Origin: Aurantimonas manganoxydans SI85-9A1
GTDB taxonomy: Bacteria; Pseudomonadota; Alphaproteobacteria; Rhizobiales; Rhizobiaceae
Direction of reading: 5' to 3'
Assembly (NCBI RefSeq): GCF_000153465.1
Contig: NZ_CH672387.1
Location: forward strand, 2,395,903-2,459,902
Length of the DNA: 64,000 nt
Each line of letters opens with the position of its first letter. Positions within the stretch are counted from its first letter, which is position 1. Below, piece after piece: positions 1-8,321 of the stretch. The notes under the pieces are model-generated. The model was given only the letters and a program-made list of their open reading frames with translations, was not told the DNA's origin and did no database searches. The position numbers and the translations under genes were made by a program.

Positions 1-601
1 GCACAATGCCGGAGCGGCCGATCCGGCCGAAGGTCGGCTTGAAGCCCACCGTTCCGCAGAGGCTGGCCGGGATGCGGATGGAACCGCCGGTATCGGAGCC
101 GGTAGCGGCGAGGCAGAACCCGGCGGCGACGGCAGCCCCCGATCCGCCGCTTGATCCGCCCGGCACCCGGCGCTCGTCATGCGGGTTGCGGGTCGGCGGG
201 GTCTCCATGCCCCAGGCGAATTCATGCATCCGCGTCTTGCCGATGAGGATCGCGCCAGCCTTGCCCAGCCGGGCAATGGCGGCGCCTTCCTCCTTCGGAA
301 AGGCGATCTCGGCGTCCGTACCAGCCGTCGTCGGCATGTCGGCCGTCAGGTAATTGTCCTTGACCGCGATCGGGATGCCGTGGAGCGGGCCCAATGCCCG
401 ACCGTCGCGCACGCTTCGCTCGGCCGCTTTCGCCTGATCCAAGGCGTCGCCGGCCAGATGGACGAAGGACTGGAGCGTTCCGTCGCGAGTCGCGATCCGA
501 TCCAGGCAGGCACCGACGAGATCTACCGGCGACAAACGCGCGTCCCGGATTGCTCTCGCCACCTCGCCGATCGGCGTGTCGAAGGCTGTGTCGATGTCCA
601 T
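1..601 (-). CDS. Amidase signature family hydrolase (AtzE/GatA-like), 3' end outside window
   Basis: The first 200 residues of an amidase-signature serine hydrolase, an enzyme class that cleaves amide bonds with a Ser-cisSer-Lys triad. The translation begins MDIDTAFDTPIGEVARAIRD. It carries the conserved lysine segment GIPIAVKDN and, about residues 147-160, the glycine/serine-rich signature GGSSGGSGAAVAAG. The C-terminal half lies beyond position 1. The ATG shares one base with the stop of the small upstream gene (TGATG), so the two are translationally coupled, as in AtzG-AtzE or GatC-GatA pairs. The substrate is unknown. The operon context (ABC importer, nitrilase homologue) suggests hydrolysis of an imported amide or carbamoyl compound. 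Family assignment is firm; AtzE-like function is inference. Confidence 0.9.
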   Translation of the reverse strand, partial: MDIDTAFDTPIGEVARAIRDARLSPVDLVGACLDRIATRDGTLQSFVHLAGDALDQAKAAERSVRDGRALGPLHGIPIAVKDNYLTADMPTTAGTDAEIAFPKEEGAAIARLGKAGAILIGKTRMHEFAWGMETPPTRNPHDERRVPGGSSGGSGAAVAAGFCLAATGSDTGGSIRIPASLCGTVGFKPTFGRIGRSGIV

Positions 602-777
602 CAGGCGTTCTCCCCGCGGCGCAGCGGCCGGAACACGATGGCCGGGTGGGTCTCGCCCAGATCGAGGCGACGCAGCGCGGCAATCTGTTCAGCGATCGCG
701 GCGTAGGCCGCCCGCACCTCCGTCATGCGATCGGTGCGGATCAGCGTCTCGGGATCGATGTCGCGTTCGTCCTGCAT
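601..777 (-). CDS. Small AtzG/GatC-like protein (58 aa)
   Basis: A 58-residue protein that begins MQDERDIDPETLIRTDRM and ends in a short PAIVFRPLRRGENA tail. A helical stretch followed by an xVFRP tail is reminiscent of AtzG (DUF4089), the small subunit that clamps the amidase AtzE and is itself GatC-like. The resemblance is by eye over a short length, so it is tentative. Its stop overlaps the amidase start, and it follows the DUF1028 gene by 20 bases. It most likely forms a 1:1 complex with the downstream amidase. It could also be an unrelated small protein. Confidence 0.75.
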   Translation of the reverse strand: MQDERDIDPETLIRTDRMTEVRAAYAAIAEQIAALRRLDLGETHPAIVFRPLRRGENA

Positions 778-797
778 CGGCTTCCTCCTCGTTCCGG

Positions 798-1535
798 TCA
801 GGGCTGGCTGCTGCCGCCGCCGCCCGGTCGGTCCGGCGGTGATTTGAGTAAGAGGTCCATGACCTCCTGTGGGAAGGCGCTTGGCCGTTCGCGCCGGGGC
901 ATGCCGTCGATGAAGGGCAGGAGCTGGAGTTTGGCGATTTCGAAGGTCTGGCGAAGCCGCGCCACCGGATCGGCATCCTCGTCGACGCGCAGGTCGAGCC
1001 GCGCAAAGGCCTCGCCAGCATAAACGAGCAACGCCGCCGACTGCCTGCCGCGCATGTCGCCGCCGGCCACCTGAGCGGCTTCGAGGCAGCGCATCAGTCG
1101 TTCGCCGAGGGGCTCGTCCGCCGTCTCCTGGAAGCTGGCTTCCATGGCGGCGATGACCTCGGCGCCGGTCAGCATGTTGCCCTGCGCCGCATAGTCCGTA
1201 CCGGTCGCCGCGGCATGGGCGGGCGTACAGCTTGACCCGGTCCAGGACGCCGAGCCGCCGGCCGCGTCGACGACGCCGACCTGCCTCAGATGCGCTTCCG
1301 GGTCGGCCGCCATAGCCGCCGCGAGCGCCGCTTCGGCGCCCGCCCCCTCCCCGATCGCATCGAGAATGGCCGAGGCGAGATAGGGATTGACCCAGGACTG
1401 GGTCGTCACCGCGCCGAGGGCCGGTCGCACATAGGGGCACATCGACCCGACGGCCGGGACCGCCGAAGCCACCGCGACGCCCAGTTCGCCGGTCCGCGCG
1501 CATCGCGCAACGATGGAGAAGGTGTTGGCTTCCAT
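798..1535 (-). CDS. DUF1028 family protein (Ntn-hydrolase-like)
   Basis: A 245-residue protein opening MEANTFSIVARCARTGELGV and continuing VAVASAVPAVGSMCPYVRPALGAVTTQ. This is the typical start of DUF1028 proteins, which are predicted to have an Ntn-hydrolase fold. ATG 1535 is preferred over earlier in-frame codons because the family begins at this motif and the upstream extension is low-complexity. It lies 31 bases after livF and 20 bases before the AtzG-like gene. DUF1028 genes often sit in amide, peptide or nitrogen catabolism operons, which fits here, but no reaction is established from the sequence. Confidence 0.85.
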   Translation of the reverse strand: MEANTFSIVARCARTGELGVAVASAVPAVGSMCPYVRPALGAVTTQSWVNPYLASAILDAIGEGAGAEAALAAAMAADPEAHLRQVGVVDAAGGSASWTGSSCTPAHAAATGTDYAAQGNMLTGAEVIAAMEASFQETADEPLGERLMRCLEAAQVAGGDMRGRQSAALLVYAGEAFARLDLRVDEDADPVARLRQTFEIAKLQLLPFIDGMPRRERPSAFPQEVMDLLLKSPPDRPGGGGSSQP

Positions 1536-1566
1536 GGCAGTGACGCAGCTCCCGTCTGGCTTGCCG

Positions 1567-2298
1567 CTAGATCCGCAGATGCTGTTCGAGCGTCGCGGCG
1601 GTGTCGGCGTGGGCCGCATCCCCCTGCTCGACGATCTCGCCGATCTTCAGGATCGCGTAGCGGTCGGCGACCGACAGAGCGAAGGGCAGGTTCTGCTCGA
1701 CTAGGAGCACGGCGACGCCGTTCTTCTGCTTGGTCTGACGCAGCACCTCGGCCATCTTGGTGACCATGGAGGGCTGCAACCCCTCGGAAATCTCGTCGAT
1801 CAGCATGATCTTCGGCCGGGCGACGAGGCCGCGCGACAAAAGCAGCATCTTCTGCTCGCCGCCGCTCAGCGTACCGGCGCGCTGGCGAAAGCGCCGGGCA
1901 ATGACCGGAAACGCCGCTTCCACGTCGCCCATCCGCTCGGCGAGGAGCCTGTCGCTCTCGACGCCGAGGCGGAGGTTTTCCTCCACCGTGAGGTCCTGGA
2001 AGATGGCGAATTCCTGCGGGGTATAGGCCACCGACTGGCGCGCGATCAGGTGCGGGGGACGGTTGGTGATGTCGCTGCCACCGAGGCGGATGGTGCCGCG
2101 CGACGCCCGCACATAGCCCATGATGGTGTTGAGCAGAGTCGACTTGCCCATGCCGTTCTTGCCGAGGATCACCAGGATCTCGCCGGGCGCGATGCCGAAG
2201 CTGACGTCGCGCACCACGGTTGCCGCGCCATAGCCGCTGCTGACATTCTCGACGCCGAGCCAGTTCTCTCGGTTCGTGAGGTTCTGCGCTGCGCTCAT
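1567..2298 (-). CDS. livF: Branched-chain amino acid/amide ABC transporter ATP-binding protein LivF
   Basis: A 243-residue ABC ATPase that powers the LivHM-type permease at the inner membrane. Walker A is GKNGMGKST at residues 46-54, the signature LSGGEQ at 144-149 and Walker B IMLIDE at about 164-169. The switch region reads LLVEQN, with Asn where most ABC proteins have His, as is usual for LivF. Its ATG overlaps the TGA of the upstream livM-livG fusion (ATGA). The substrate could be branched-chain amino acids, urea or short amides. The hydrolase neighbours favour an amide or nitrogen-rich compound over leucine. Confidence 0.93.
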   Translation of the reverse strand: MSAAQNLTNRENWLGVENVSSGYGAATVVRDVSFGIAPGEILVILGKNGMGKSTLLNTIMGYVRASRGTIRLGGSDITNRPPHLIARQSVAYTPQEFAIFQDLTVEENLRLGVESDRLLAERMGDVEAAFPVIARRFRQRAGTLSGGEQKMLLLSRGLVARPKIMLIDEISEGLQPSMVTKMAEVLRQTKQKNGVAVLLVEQNLPFALSVADRYAILKIGEIVEQGDAAHADTAATLEQHLRI

Positions 2299-4112
2299 GC
2301 GGCGGTCTCCAGGTTCTGGCCGGCATAGACCGCCTTGACGAGATCGGACGAGACGACCTCCTCGACGCTGCCGTCGAGCAGGAGCTTGCCCTGGTGGAGG
2401 ACGACGATCCGGTTGGAGATCTCCCGGACGAAGTCGAGATCGTGCTCGATCAGGAAGACGCAGAGCCCATATTCCTCGACAAGGCGTGTCAGGACATGGC
2501 CAATCGCGGTGCGCTCGGACTTGGTCAGTCCGGCGGTCGGCTCGTCGAGCAGGAGGACGCGCGGCTCGGTGGCCAGCACCATGGCGAGTTCCAGACCACG
2601 CTTCATGCCGTGGGACAGATAACGGGTTTCCAGGCCCAGCTGCTGGTCGAGCCCGGTCGCCTGCAGGATCTCCAGCGCCGGCTTCGGCAGCGCCACCGTC
2701 TGCTGCCGCACGAAGGCGGAGGCGCCGTCGATGCGGTAGCGCGCCAGCCGCAGGCAGTCGCCCACGGTCAGGCTGTCGAACAGGCTGGTGTTCTGGAAAC
2801 TGCGGCCGACGCCGAGGCTCACGATCTTCTGAGGCGAACGGCGACCGATTTCCGTGCCCGCGACGGTCACCTGCCCGCTGGTGCGTTCGGTGCCGTTGCT
2901 GATGCAGCGCATCAGCGTCGTCTTGCCGGCGCCGTTCGGGCCGACGATACTGAGAAGCTGCCCTTCTCGGGCTTCCACCTCGATGCCGTCGAGGACGGTC
3001 AGGCTGCCATAGCGGCAGGTCAGGGCCGCGATGCGGATCGGCGCGACGGCGGTTGCCGTCGGCCGCACGCCGGTTCCCTCGGCCGCAACCAGACGCACGC
3101 TGGTGGCATGATGGCCCTCGCCGTCCGGATTGGAGCGCGCGCGATACCGGCGCCAGGCGCCCGTGACCAGCGAGGCGAAGCCGTTCGGCAGGAGGATGAT
3201 CACCAGCACGAAGACGACGCCGACGATGAACTTCCACAGAAAAGGCAGGCTGCCGGACAGATACGAGGACGTCACGTCGATGCCGATGGCACCGAGGATC
3301 GGGCCGAGCAGCGTGCCGCGTCCGCCGAGCGCCACCCAGATCAACGATTCCGTGCCGAGCAGGAAGCCGCCGAGTTCGGGCGCCACGACGTTAGTGAAGG
3401 CGGCATAGCCGAATCCGGCGACCGCGCCGATTGCGCCGCAGGCCACGAACAGGCCGATCTTGATGCGCGAAACCGGGATGCCGAGATAGGCGCAGCGATC
3501 CTCGTTCTCGCGGATCGCCACGAGGATGCAGCCGTAATCGGAGCGCACGAAGAGCCACGCGACGGTGGCGACCGCCACGAGCAGGATGCCGGCGATCACA
3601 AACCAGGTGTCGATCGACCAGTAATAGGTCGGGAAGCCCGACAGGCCGCTGCTCGAGCCGGTGAACCGGCCGCCTGCGAAGATGATCTGGACGAGCACGA
3701 TCGGCAGTGCCAGCGTCATGATCGACGAGTAGAGCGGCGAGGCGCCGTGATAGAAGGACAGCAGTCCCACCAGCCAGGCGGTCACCGCCGCGGCGACGAT
3801 GCCGATGACCAGCGCCAAGGCGAACCAGCCCGGACCGAAGCCCCAGTGGGTGGCGACCAGCGCACAGGCATAGGCGCCGATGCCGAAGAAGGCCGACTGG
3901 CCGAAGGTCAGGACGCCGGTATAGCCCCAGACGAGATCCACCGTCAGTGCCAGAACGCCGAGGAAGAGCGCCCGGATCAGGACGTTGGTCATGTAGGTGT
4001 CGAGATAGAGCGGTGCAGTCGCCACGATGACCAGTGCGACGGCGGCCCCGGCGAGCGTCGTCCAGATCTGGCGGGACGAGCGCTGCGACGCGTTCGGAAT
4101 GTTGTCAGCCAC
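2295..4112 (-). CDS. Fused permease-ATPase LivM-LivG
   Basis: A 605-residue fusion of a LivM-type permease (about residues 1-335, many hydrophobic helices, with the GYTGVLTFGQSAFFG motif) and a LivG-type ATPase. The ATPase part has Walker A GPNGAGKTT, Walker B VLLLDEPTAG and the switch LIEHD. The usual LSGGQ signature is replaced by YLSHGMKRGLELAM, which matches the divergent LSYGxQR form of LivG. GTG 4112 is chosen as start because AAGGAC lies about 7 bases upstream and the codon overlaps the livH stop, as expected in this operon. The fusion fixes a 1:1 ratio of permease to one ATPase and leaves LivF as the partner ATPase. Confidence 0.92.
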   Translation of the reverse strand: MADNIPNASQRSSRQIWTTLAGAAVALVIVATAPLYLDTYMTNVLIRALFLGVLALTVDLVWGYTGVLTFGQSAFFGIGAYACALVATHWGFGPGWFALALVIGIVAAAVTAWLVGLLSFYHGASPLYSSIMTLALPIVLVQIIFAGGRFTGSSSGLSGFPTYYWSIDTWFVIAGILLVAVATVAWLFVRSDYGCILVAIRENEDRCAYLGIPVSRIKIGLFVACGAIGAVAGFGYAAFTNVVAPELGGFLLGTESLIWVALGGRGTLLGPILGAIGIDVTSSYLSGSLPFLWKFIVGVVFVLVIILLPNGFASLVTGAWRRYRARSNPDGEGHHATSVRLVAAEGTGVRPTATAVAPIRIAALTCRYGSLTVLDGIEVEAREGQLLSIVGPNGAGKTTLMRCISNGTERTSGQVTVAGTEIGRRSPQKIVSLGVGRSFQNTSLFDSLTVGDCLRLARYRIDGASAFVRQQTVALPKPALEILQATGLDQQLGLETRYLSHGMKRGLELAMVLATEPRVLLLDEPTAGLTKSERTAIGHVLTRLVEEYGLCVFLIEHDLDFVREISNRIVVLHQGKLLLDGSVEEVVSSDLVKAVYAGQNLETAA

Positions 4113-4941
4113 GGGACAGTCCTTGGGGTTTGATACGCAGGATGACTGCGGCGAGGACGACAATGGTGATACCGCCGAGGATCGGGCTGACGAAGGTGCT
4201 GACGAGTACCTGGGCGCCGCCGAGGAACAGCGAGGCGAGCGCCAGTCCGGGGATCGCGACCCCGGAGACCAGCACCAGCATGAAGGAGTTGACCAGCCAA
4301 GGCAGGCCCATGTTCGGGTCGACCGAGAGCAGTGGCGTGATCAGCGCGCCGGCGGCGCAGGCCAGCGCGGCACCTAGGCCGAAGGTCATGGCGCGCACCC
4401 GGACGCTGTCGATGCCGAGGCCGCGGGCCAGGTTCTCGTTCATGATCACCGCCCGCGCGTGAAGGCCGAAGCGGGTCAGATACAGAAGAGCCGTCAGAAG
4501 CCCGCCGATCATCACGGCGACGGCGACGAGGATCAGCCGCCAGGACGAATAGGTCGTGGCGAAGATGTCGGTCGTGCCGGAGATCGGGCTAGCGGCGAAC
4601 TGCACTTCACGGCCGAAGATGAAGACGATGACCTGCGCGACGACGATGCCGAGCCCCCAGGTGGCGAGGATCGCGTCGAGCGGCCGCGAATAGAGCGGCC
4701 GCACGATCAGGCGCTCCACCACGACGCCCAGCAGGAATCCGACGATGGCGGCGGCCGGAATAGTCAGCCAGGGACTGAAGCCTGCATCGGTCACCACATG
4801 CGCGGCGTAGCCGCCGACGGTCAGAAAGGCGCCGTGGGCGAAATTGATCAGTTTCATCACGCCGAGGATGATCATCAGCCCGGCGGCCACGATGAACAGC
4901 ATCGACGAGGTCGTCAGAATATCGAGAAAGAGCGTCGCCAT
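4105..4941 (-). CDS. livH: Branched-chain amino acid/amide ABC transporter permease LivH
   Basis: A 278-residue inner membrane permease with about eight hydrophobic helices, beginning MATLFLDILTTSSMLFIVAA. It contains the LivH hallmark VMKLINFAHGAFLTVGGY. ATG 4941 has GGAGACCGG just upstream; an earlier in-frame ATG would add a polar 21-residue extension with no role. The gene overlaps the start of the livM-livG fusion by 8 bases. It pairs with the LivM half of the downstream protein to form the translocation path for the ligand delivered by the binding protein encoded upstream. Confidence 0.92.
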   Translation of the reverse strand: MATLFLDILTTSSMLFIVAAGLMIILGVMKLINFAHGAFLTVGGYAAHVVTDAGFSPWLTIPAAAIVGFLLGVVVERLIVRPLYSRPLDAILATWGLGIVVAQVIVFIFGREVQFAASPISGTTDIFATTYSSWRLILVAVAVMIGGLLTALLYLTRFGLHARAVIMNENLARGLGIDSVRVRAMTFGLGAALACAAGALITPLLSVDPNMGLPWLVNSFMLVLVSGVAIPGLALASLFLGGAQVLVSTFVSPILGGITIVVLAAVILRIKPQGLSRG

Positions 4942-4972
4942 CCGGTCTCCAGCGGCCTGTGCCTGTCGGGTG

Positions 4973-5007
4973 GAGATGGCCGGCGGACATCGCCCGCCGG
5001 CCATCTC
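4973..5007 (-). terminator. Perfect 14-bp stem-loop between binding protein gene and livH
   Basis: GAGATGGCCGGCGG at 4973-4986 pairs perfectly with CCGCCGGCCATCTC at 4994-5007 around a 7-base loop. No U-run follows on the minus strand, so a complete Rho-independent terminator is unlikely. Stable stem-loops between a binding protein gene and its permease genes commonly protect the upstream mRNA or cause partial termination, giving more binding protein than permease. That role is inferred from position. Confidence 0.6.
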
Positions 5008-5027
5008 TCATGGTGTGGGTGGTCGGC

Positions 5028-6179
5028 TCAGAGGTTCGGGCACTGCTCGCCGGGATCGACATTGTCGAAGGTCTTGATGACCTCGACGCCACCGGCATCG
5101 GTGACCTGGCCGAGATACATGGTCAGCGGCGTGTGATGCTGCTTGTTCATCTGGATCGCACCACGCGGGCCGGTGAAGGAGACCTCCGGCAGGGCGTCGA
5201 CGATCGCCTGAGGCTCGACCGAACCGGCCTTCTCGGCGGCCGCCTTGTAGAGATAGATCGCCTCGTACTGCGGCACCGACAGATCGTTCGGGGTCTTCAG
5301 CTCGCTGCCGAACTTATTCTCCATGGCGGCGAGGAAGGTCTTGTTCTCCTCGTTGCCGATGCCGGTCAGATAGGACTGGGAGATGAAGATGCCGGCCGCG
5401 TCGGCGCCCATGTTCTTCGCGGTACCCTCATCGACGGCGAGGTTGCCATAGGGGATCGAGACGCCGGAATTGCGCAGCTGCTTGGTCAGCGTGACGTTCG
5501 GCGCGCCGCCGGCCGTCGAGGTGATCAGCGCGTCGGGATTGCTCGACTTCAGATCGCTGATGATCGCGGTCCAGTCGGAGCCGTCCATCGGCAGATACTG
5601 CTCGCCCAGGACCTCGCCGCCCCGCTCCTTGATGTAGTCGCGAGTGAATTCCAGCATGCCGCGGCCGAAATTGTAGTCGCTGCCGATCAGGTAGAAGGAC
5701 TTGGCACTGAGGTTGTCGACGAAGTGGTCGACGATCGGCTTGACCTGCTGCTCGGGCACCCAGGCATCGACGAACATCCAGGGGCTGCAGGACCGGCCCT
5801 CGTAGAAGGACGTGTAGATGAACGGCTTGCCGGCGCGGTTGACGATCGGCAGGCCGGCGTTCCGGGCGGCGCTCGTCTCCATGGAGATCAGCACGTCGAC
5901 CTCATCCTGGAAAACCAGGGAGTCGAACGCACGCTGGGCGCCCTGGGCACCGCTGCCGTCGTCGGCCACGACCAGTTCGACCTGCCGGCCGAGAATGCCG
6001 CCCGCCGCGTTGATCTCCTCGACGGCGAGTTCGCTCGACTGGACGACCGAGGGCGCCACGACGCTGTTGGCGCCGCTGAGGCCGACGGGAATGCCGATCT
6101 GGATCGGCTCCTGCGCTGACGCGCTGCAGGTCATGGCTCCCAGAAGCGCGACGCTCCCGGCTAGACTCTTGATGTTCAT
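5028..6179 (-). CDS. Periplasmic substrate-binding protein of the Liv/urea/amide type
   Basis: A 383-residue secreted protein with a signal peptide (MNIKSLAGSVALLGAMTCSASA, probable cleavage before QEPIQIG). The mature N-terminus (PIQIGIPVGLSGANSVVAPS) is the typical type I periplasmic binding fold start of LivK/UrtA/AmiC-like proteins, and AVEEINAAGGILGRQVELVV is the usual second motif. It captures the ligand in the periplasm and delivers it to LivH/LivM. It lies 30 bases downstream of the nitrilase gene. The exact ligand cannot be read from sequence; amide or urea-like compounds are likelier than leucine given the flanking hydrolases. Confidence 0.9.
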   Translation of the reverse strand: MNIKSLAGSVALLGAMTCSASAQEPIQIGIPVGLSGANSVVAPSVVQSSELAVEEINAAGGILGRQVELVVADDGSGAQGAQRAFDSLVFQDEVDVLISMETSAARNAGLPIVNRAGKPFIYTSFYEGRSCSPWMFVDAWVPEQQVKPIVDHFVDNLSAKSFYLIGSDYNFGRGMLEFTRDYIKERGGEVLGEQYLPMDGSDWTAIISDLKSSNPDALITSTAGGAPNVTLTKQLRNSGVSIPYGNLAVDEGTAKNMGADAAGIFISQSYLTGIGNEENKTFLAAMENKFGSELKTPNDLSVPQYEAIYLYKAAAEKAGSVEPQAIVDALPEVSFTGPRGAIQMNKQHHTPLTMYLGQVTDAGGVEVIKTFDNVDPGEQCPNL

Positions 6180-6209
6180 GACGTGTTTTCCCTGTTTGAG
6201 AGGCCTGTT

Positions 6210-7079
6210 TCAGTACCAGCCAGGCCGAACCGCCGTGCCCAGCATTTCCCCGTAAAGATCGGTCCGGCGATCGCGCATGACCTGGTTGAAGTCGTTCCAG
6301 TTGCGCTTCCTGCGGGCCTGCGACAGGTCGCAAATGGCGGTTACCAGCCCCGGCTCGCTCGCACTGGCGGGACCGGCGACCGGCCAGCCATTGTGGTCGA
6401 CGATGAGGCTCTGGCCGATAAAGGGCTGGCCGCGCTCGGTGCCAACCCGGTCGCAGGCGGCGACCACCATAGAATTGCTGTGCGCCGCGCCCATGCACAG
6501 GACGTTCGCCATGGCCGGCATGCCGGCCGGCTGCTCGGCCATCGGCACCCAGTTGGTCGGTACGCAGACGATGTCCGCCCCCTGCAGCGCCAGAATGCGC
6601 CAGGCCTCGGGAAACCAGCCGTCGTAGCAGATCAGCACGCCGACCCGGCCGAATGGCGTGTGAAAAACGGGGAAGCCCAGATCGCCGCGCTCAAAATACA
6701 GCGCTTCGTCGGCCCACAGATGGTTCTTGCGATAGGTGCCGATGACGCCGTCGGGGCCGATGACGATCGCGCTGTTGTAGAGCTTGATCCCGTCGCGTTC
6801 GAGGAAGCCGGCGACGATGTAGAGGCCGCGCTCGGCCGCCAGCGACGCCCAACGGGCGATGGAACTGCCGGTCGCCACATCCTCGGACAGCGCATAGGCC
6901 TCTTCGCGGCTTTCCAGCACATAGCCGGAATTGCAGAGCTCCGGCAGGACGATCAGCCGGGAGCCGGAATCGGCGGCCTCGGCAATCAGTTTGAGGCTGG
7001 CTTCGACATTGCGCTCGACCTCGCCGATGCGCGGCTCGAACTGCGCACACGAGATCTGGATGCCTGCCGCCTGCGCCAT
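6210..7079 (-). CDS. Nitrilase-superfamily C-N hydrolase
   Basis: A 289-residue carbon-nitrogen hydrolase. The catalytic triad is visible: Glu47 in LPELCNSG, Lys118 in RKNHLW and Cys151 in LICYDGWFPE. The enzyme hydrolyses an amide, carbamoyl or nitrile bond in the cytoplasm, and the FPE after the Cys is typical of aliphatic amidase and N-carbamoyl-type branches. It is first in the minus-strand operon and so the first gene after the regulator gap with its two palindromes. The substrate is presumably what the downstream ABC system imports. The exact branch is uncertain. Confidence 0.9.
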   Translation of the reverse strand: MAQAAGIQISCAQFEPRIGEVERNVEASLKLIAEAADSGSRLIVLPELCNSGYVLESREEAYALSEDVATGSSIARWASLAAERGLYIVAGFLERDGIKLYNSAIVIGPDGVIGTYRKNHLWADEALYFERGDLGFPVFHTPFGRVGVLICYDGWFPEAWRILALQGADIVCVPTNWVPMAEQPAGMPAMANVLCMGAAHSNSMVVAACDRVGTERGQPFIGQSLIVDHNGWPVAGPASASEPGLVTAICDLSQARRKRNWNDFNQVMRDRRTDLYGEMLGTAVRPGWY

Positions 7080-7195
7080 GAAACTCCGCCCTCACTTTAG
7101 CGTTTTCGCCACCCCGCACCGGCCCCTATCGCCGTGCCGCGAAAGAGCGGCACACCAAGGGCTGCGATAGGGAAAGCCTACCCGATCCGGGTGCG

Positions 7196-7230
7196 CGTTC
7201 AAGTGACTTGAACGGATTTCTGAAAGAAAT
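7196..7230. promoter_or_regulatory. Two adjacent perfect palindromes upstream of the nitrilase operon
   Basis: CGTTCAAG-TGA-CTTGAACG (7196-7214, 8-bp arms) is followed one base later by ATTTCT-GAA-AGAAAT (7216-7230, 6-bp arms). Both have a 3-base centre. They lie about 120 bases upstream of the nitrilase ATG and about 100 bases downstream of the regulator's stop codon. A dimeric HTH repressor such as the cupin-XRE protein encoded next door is the natural candidate ligand. This is inferred from symmetry and position only. Confidence 0.6.
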
Positions 7231-7330
7231 ATAGGCGCGCACAATACGCAGGCAGCCTGCCGAATCCGCAGGCAGAACGCGCCGGGGTGGCAGCACCGCG
7301 GGCGCTGCGCACTACCGGCGAATGGCGTGC

Positions 7331-7912
7331 TCAGAAAGTAGGCGGCGTGTTGACCCAGAGCACCCGGGCGACCTTGTCGCCGTCATTGCGATATTCATGC
7401 GGACGCTCGGAGCGGAAGGCGAACGAGTCGCCCGGCGCGAGCACATGGGTGACGCCCTCGACGGTCAGCGTGAACGTGCCTTCGAGCACGAAGCCGATTT
7501 CCTCGCCGACATGCGAGAAGGCGCCGTCGGTCGAACCGCCGGGATTGACGATGTGGATGTTGGCCTCGAGGACATTCTGGGGCGCGGCAGGCGGCAGCCG
7601 CTCCAGCATGATACCGGCGCCCCGGCGGGACTGGCCGACGCCGATGACCTGTCGCTCGCCGGCTCGATGGACGATCGCTGCGTCCTCGTCCTGCGGCTCG
7701 AACAGGAAGGCGATGTTGATTCCCAGCGCATCCACGAGCTTGCGCAACATCGTCAGGGTGGGATTGACCCTGCCCGTCTCGACCTTGGACAGCATGCTTT
7801 CCGAACAGCCCACCGTCGCGGCGAGCTGCTTCAGCGAGAGATTGTGCAGGTTGCGCATGTGACGGAGCTTGCGGCCGACATCCTGCGGCACCGAGTTGCG
7901 CATCTGTTGCAT
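7331..7912 (-). CDS. XRE-family transcriptional regulator with C-terminal cupin domain
   Basis: A 193-residue regulator. Residues about 11-65 form a lambda-repressor-type HTH (LSLKQLAATVGCSESMLSKVETG), and about 110-190 form a cupin_2 sensor domain (GEEIGFVLEGTFTLTVEG, then LAPGDSFAFRSERPHEYRN). Such proteins repress or activate small-molecule catabolic operons in response to a ligand in the cupin barrel. It sits upstream of the nitrilase operon on the same strand, separated by about 250 bases with two palindromes. Either the first ATG or the one three codons later could be used. Confidence 0.9.
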   Translation of the reverse strand: MQQMRNSVPQDVGRKLRHMRNLHNLSLKQLAATVGCSESMLSKVETGRVNPTLTMLRKLVDALGINIAFLFEPQDEDAAIVHRAGERQVIGVGQSRRGAGIMLERLPPAAPQNVLEANIHIVNPGGSTDGAFSHVGEEIGFVLEGTFTLTVEGVTHVLAPGDSFAFRSERPHEYRNDGDKVARVLWVNTPPTF

Positions 7913-8321
7913 CCGGCAAACAACCTCGACTTGGCGGACGGATCGCTCCAGCTACAACCGAACCCATCCATGGCTGGGGCCAGATAACCGCAAGTGGCAT
8001 GCGACCGGAACCCCTCGTCGCTGTGCAAAGTGCGATGCGAGGATCGCTGCCGCGCGGCTCGACGCTCCGGGCGATGACGATCCTTTTCTCGGATCGTCCG
8101 GATTGTTGCAGAATGCCGCGATCCTTGCCGGGACAGGCGTTGCGCAGCGCGAGCGACCTTGCGAACTGGATAAGGGCCCACTGTAGGTCCGCGCGACGCG
8201 CGCTGTGGCACATGCTGCTTCCCGTCCGCAGCCCGACCAGGCAGTGGCCACCACGCTCGCAGCGCTTGACGGCGACATGCTCGCGTGGCGCGATGGCGCC
8301 CCATCAAATGCGAGGTTCTCG
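7913..8321. other. Intergenic region, no gene recognised
   Basis: About 400 bases between the start of the cupin-XRE regulator (minus) and a possible small secreted protein (plus). Open frames here are short, overlap on both strands and show no family motif. It must contain the regulator's promoter reading leftward; no clear -35/-10 pair was picked out. Confidence 0.4.

Noticed and set aside
2394-4133. 579-codon plus-strand open frame opposite livM-livG
   Set aside because: Antisense to a firmly identified transporter fusion; its composition reflects GC-rich codon shadows.
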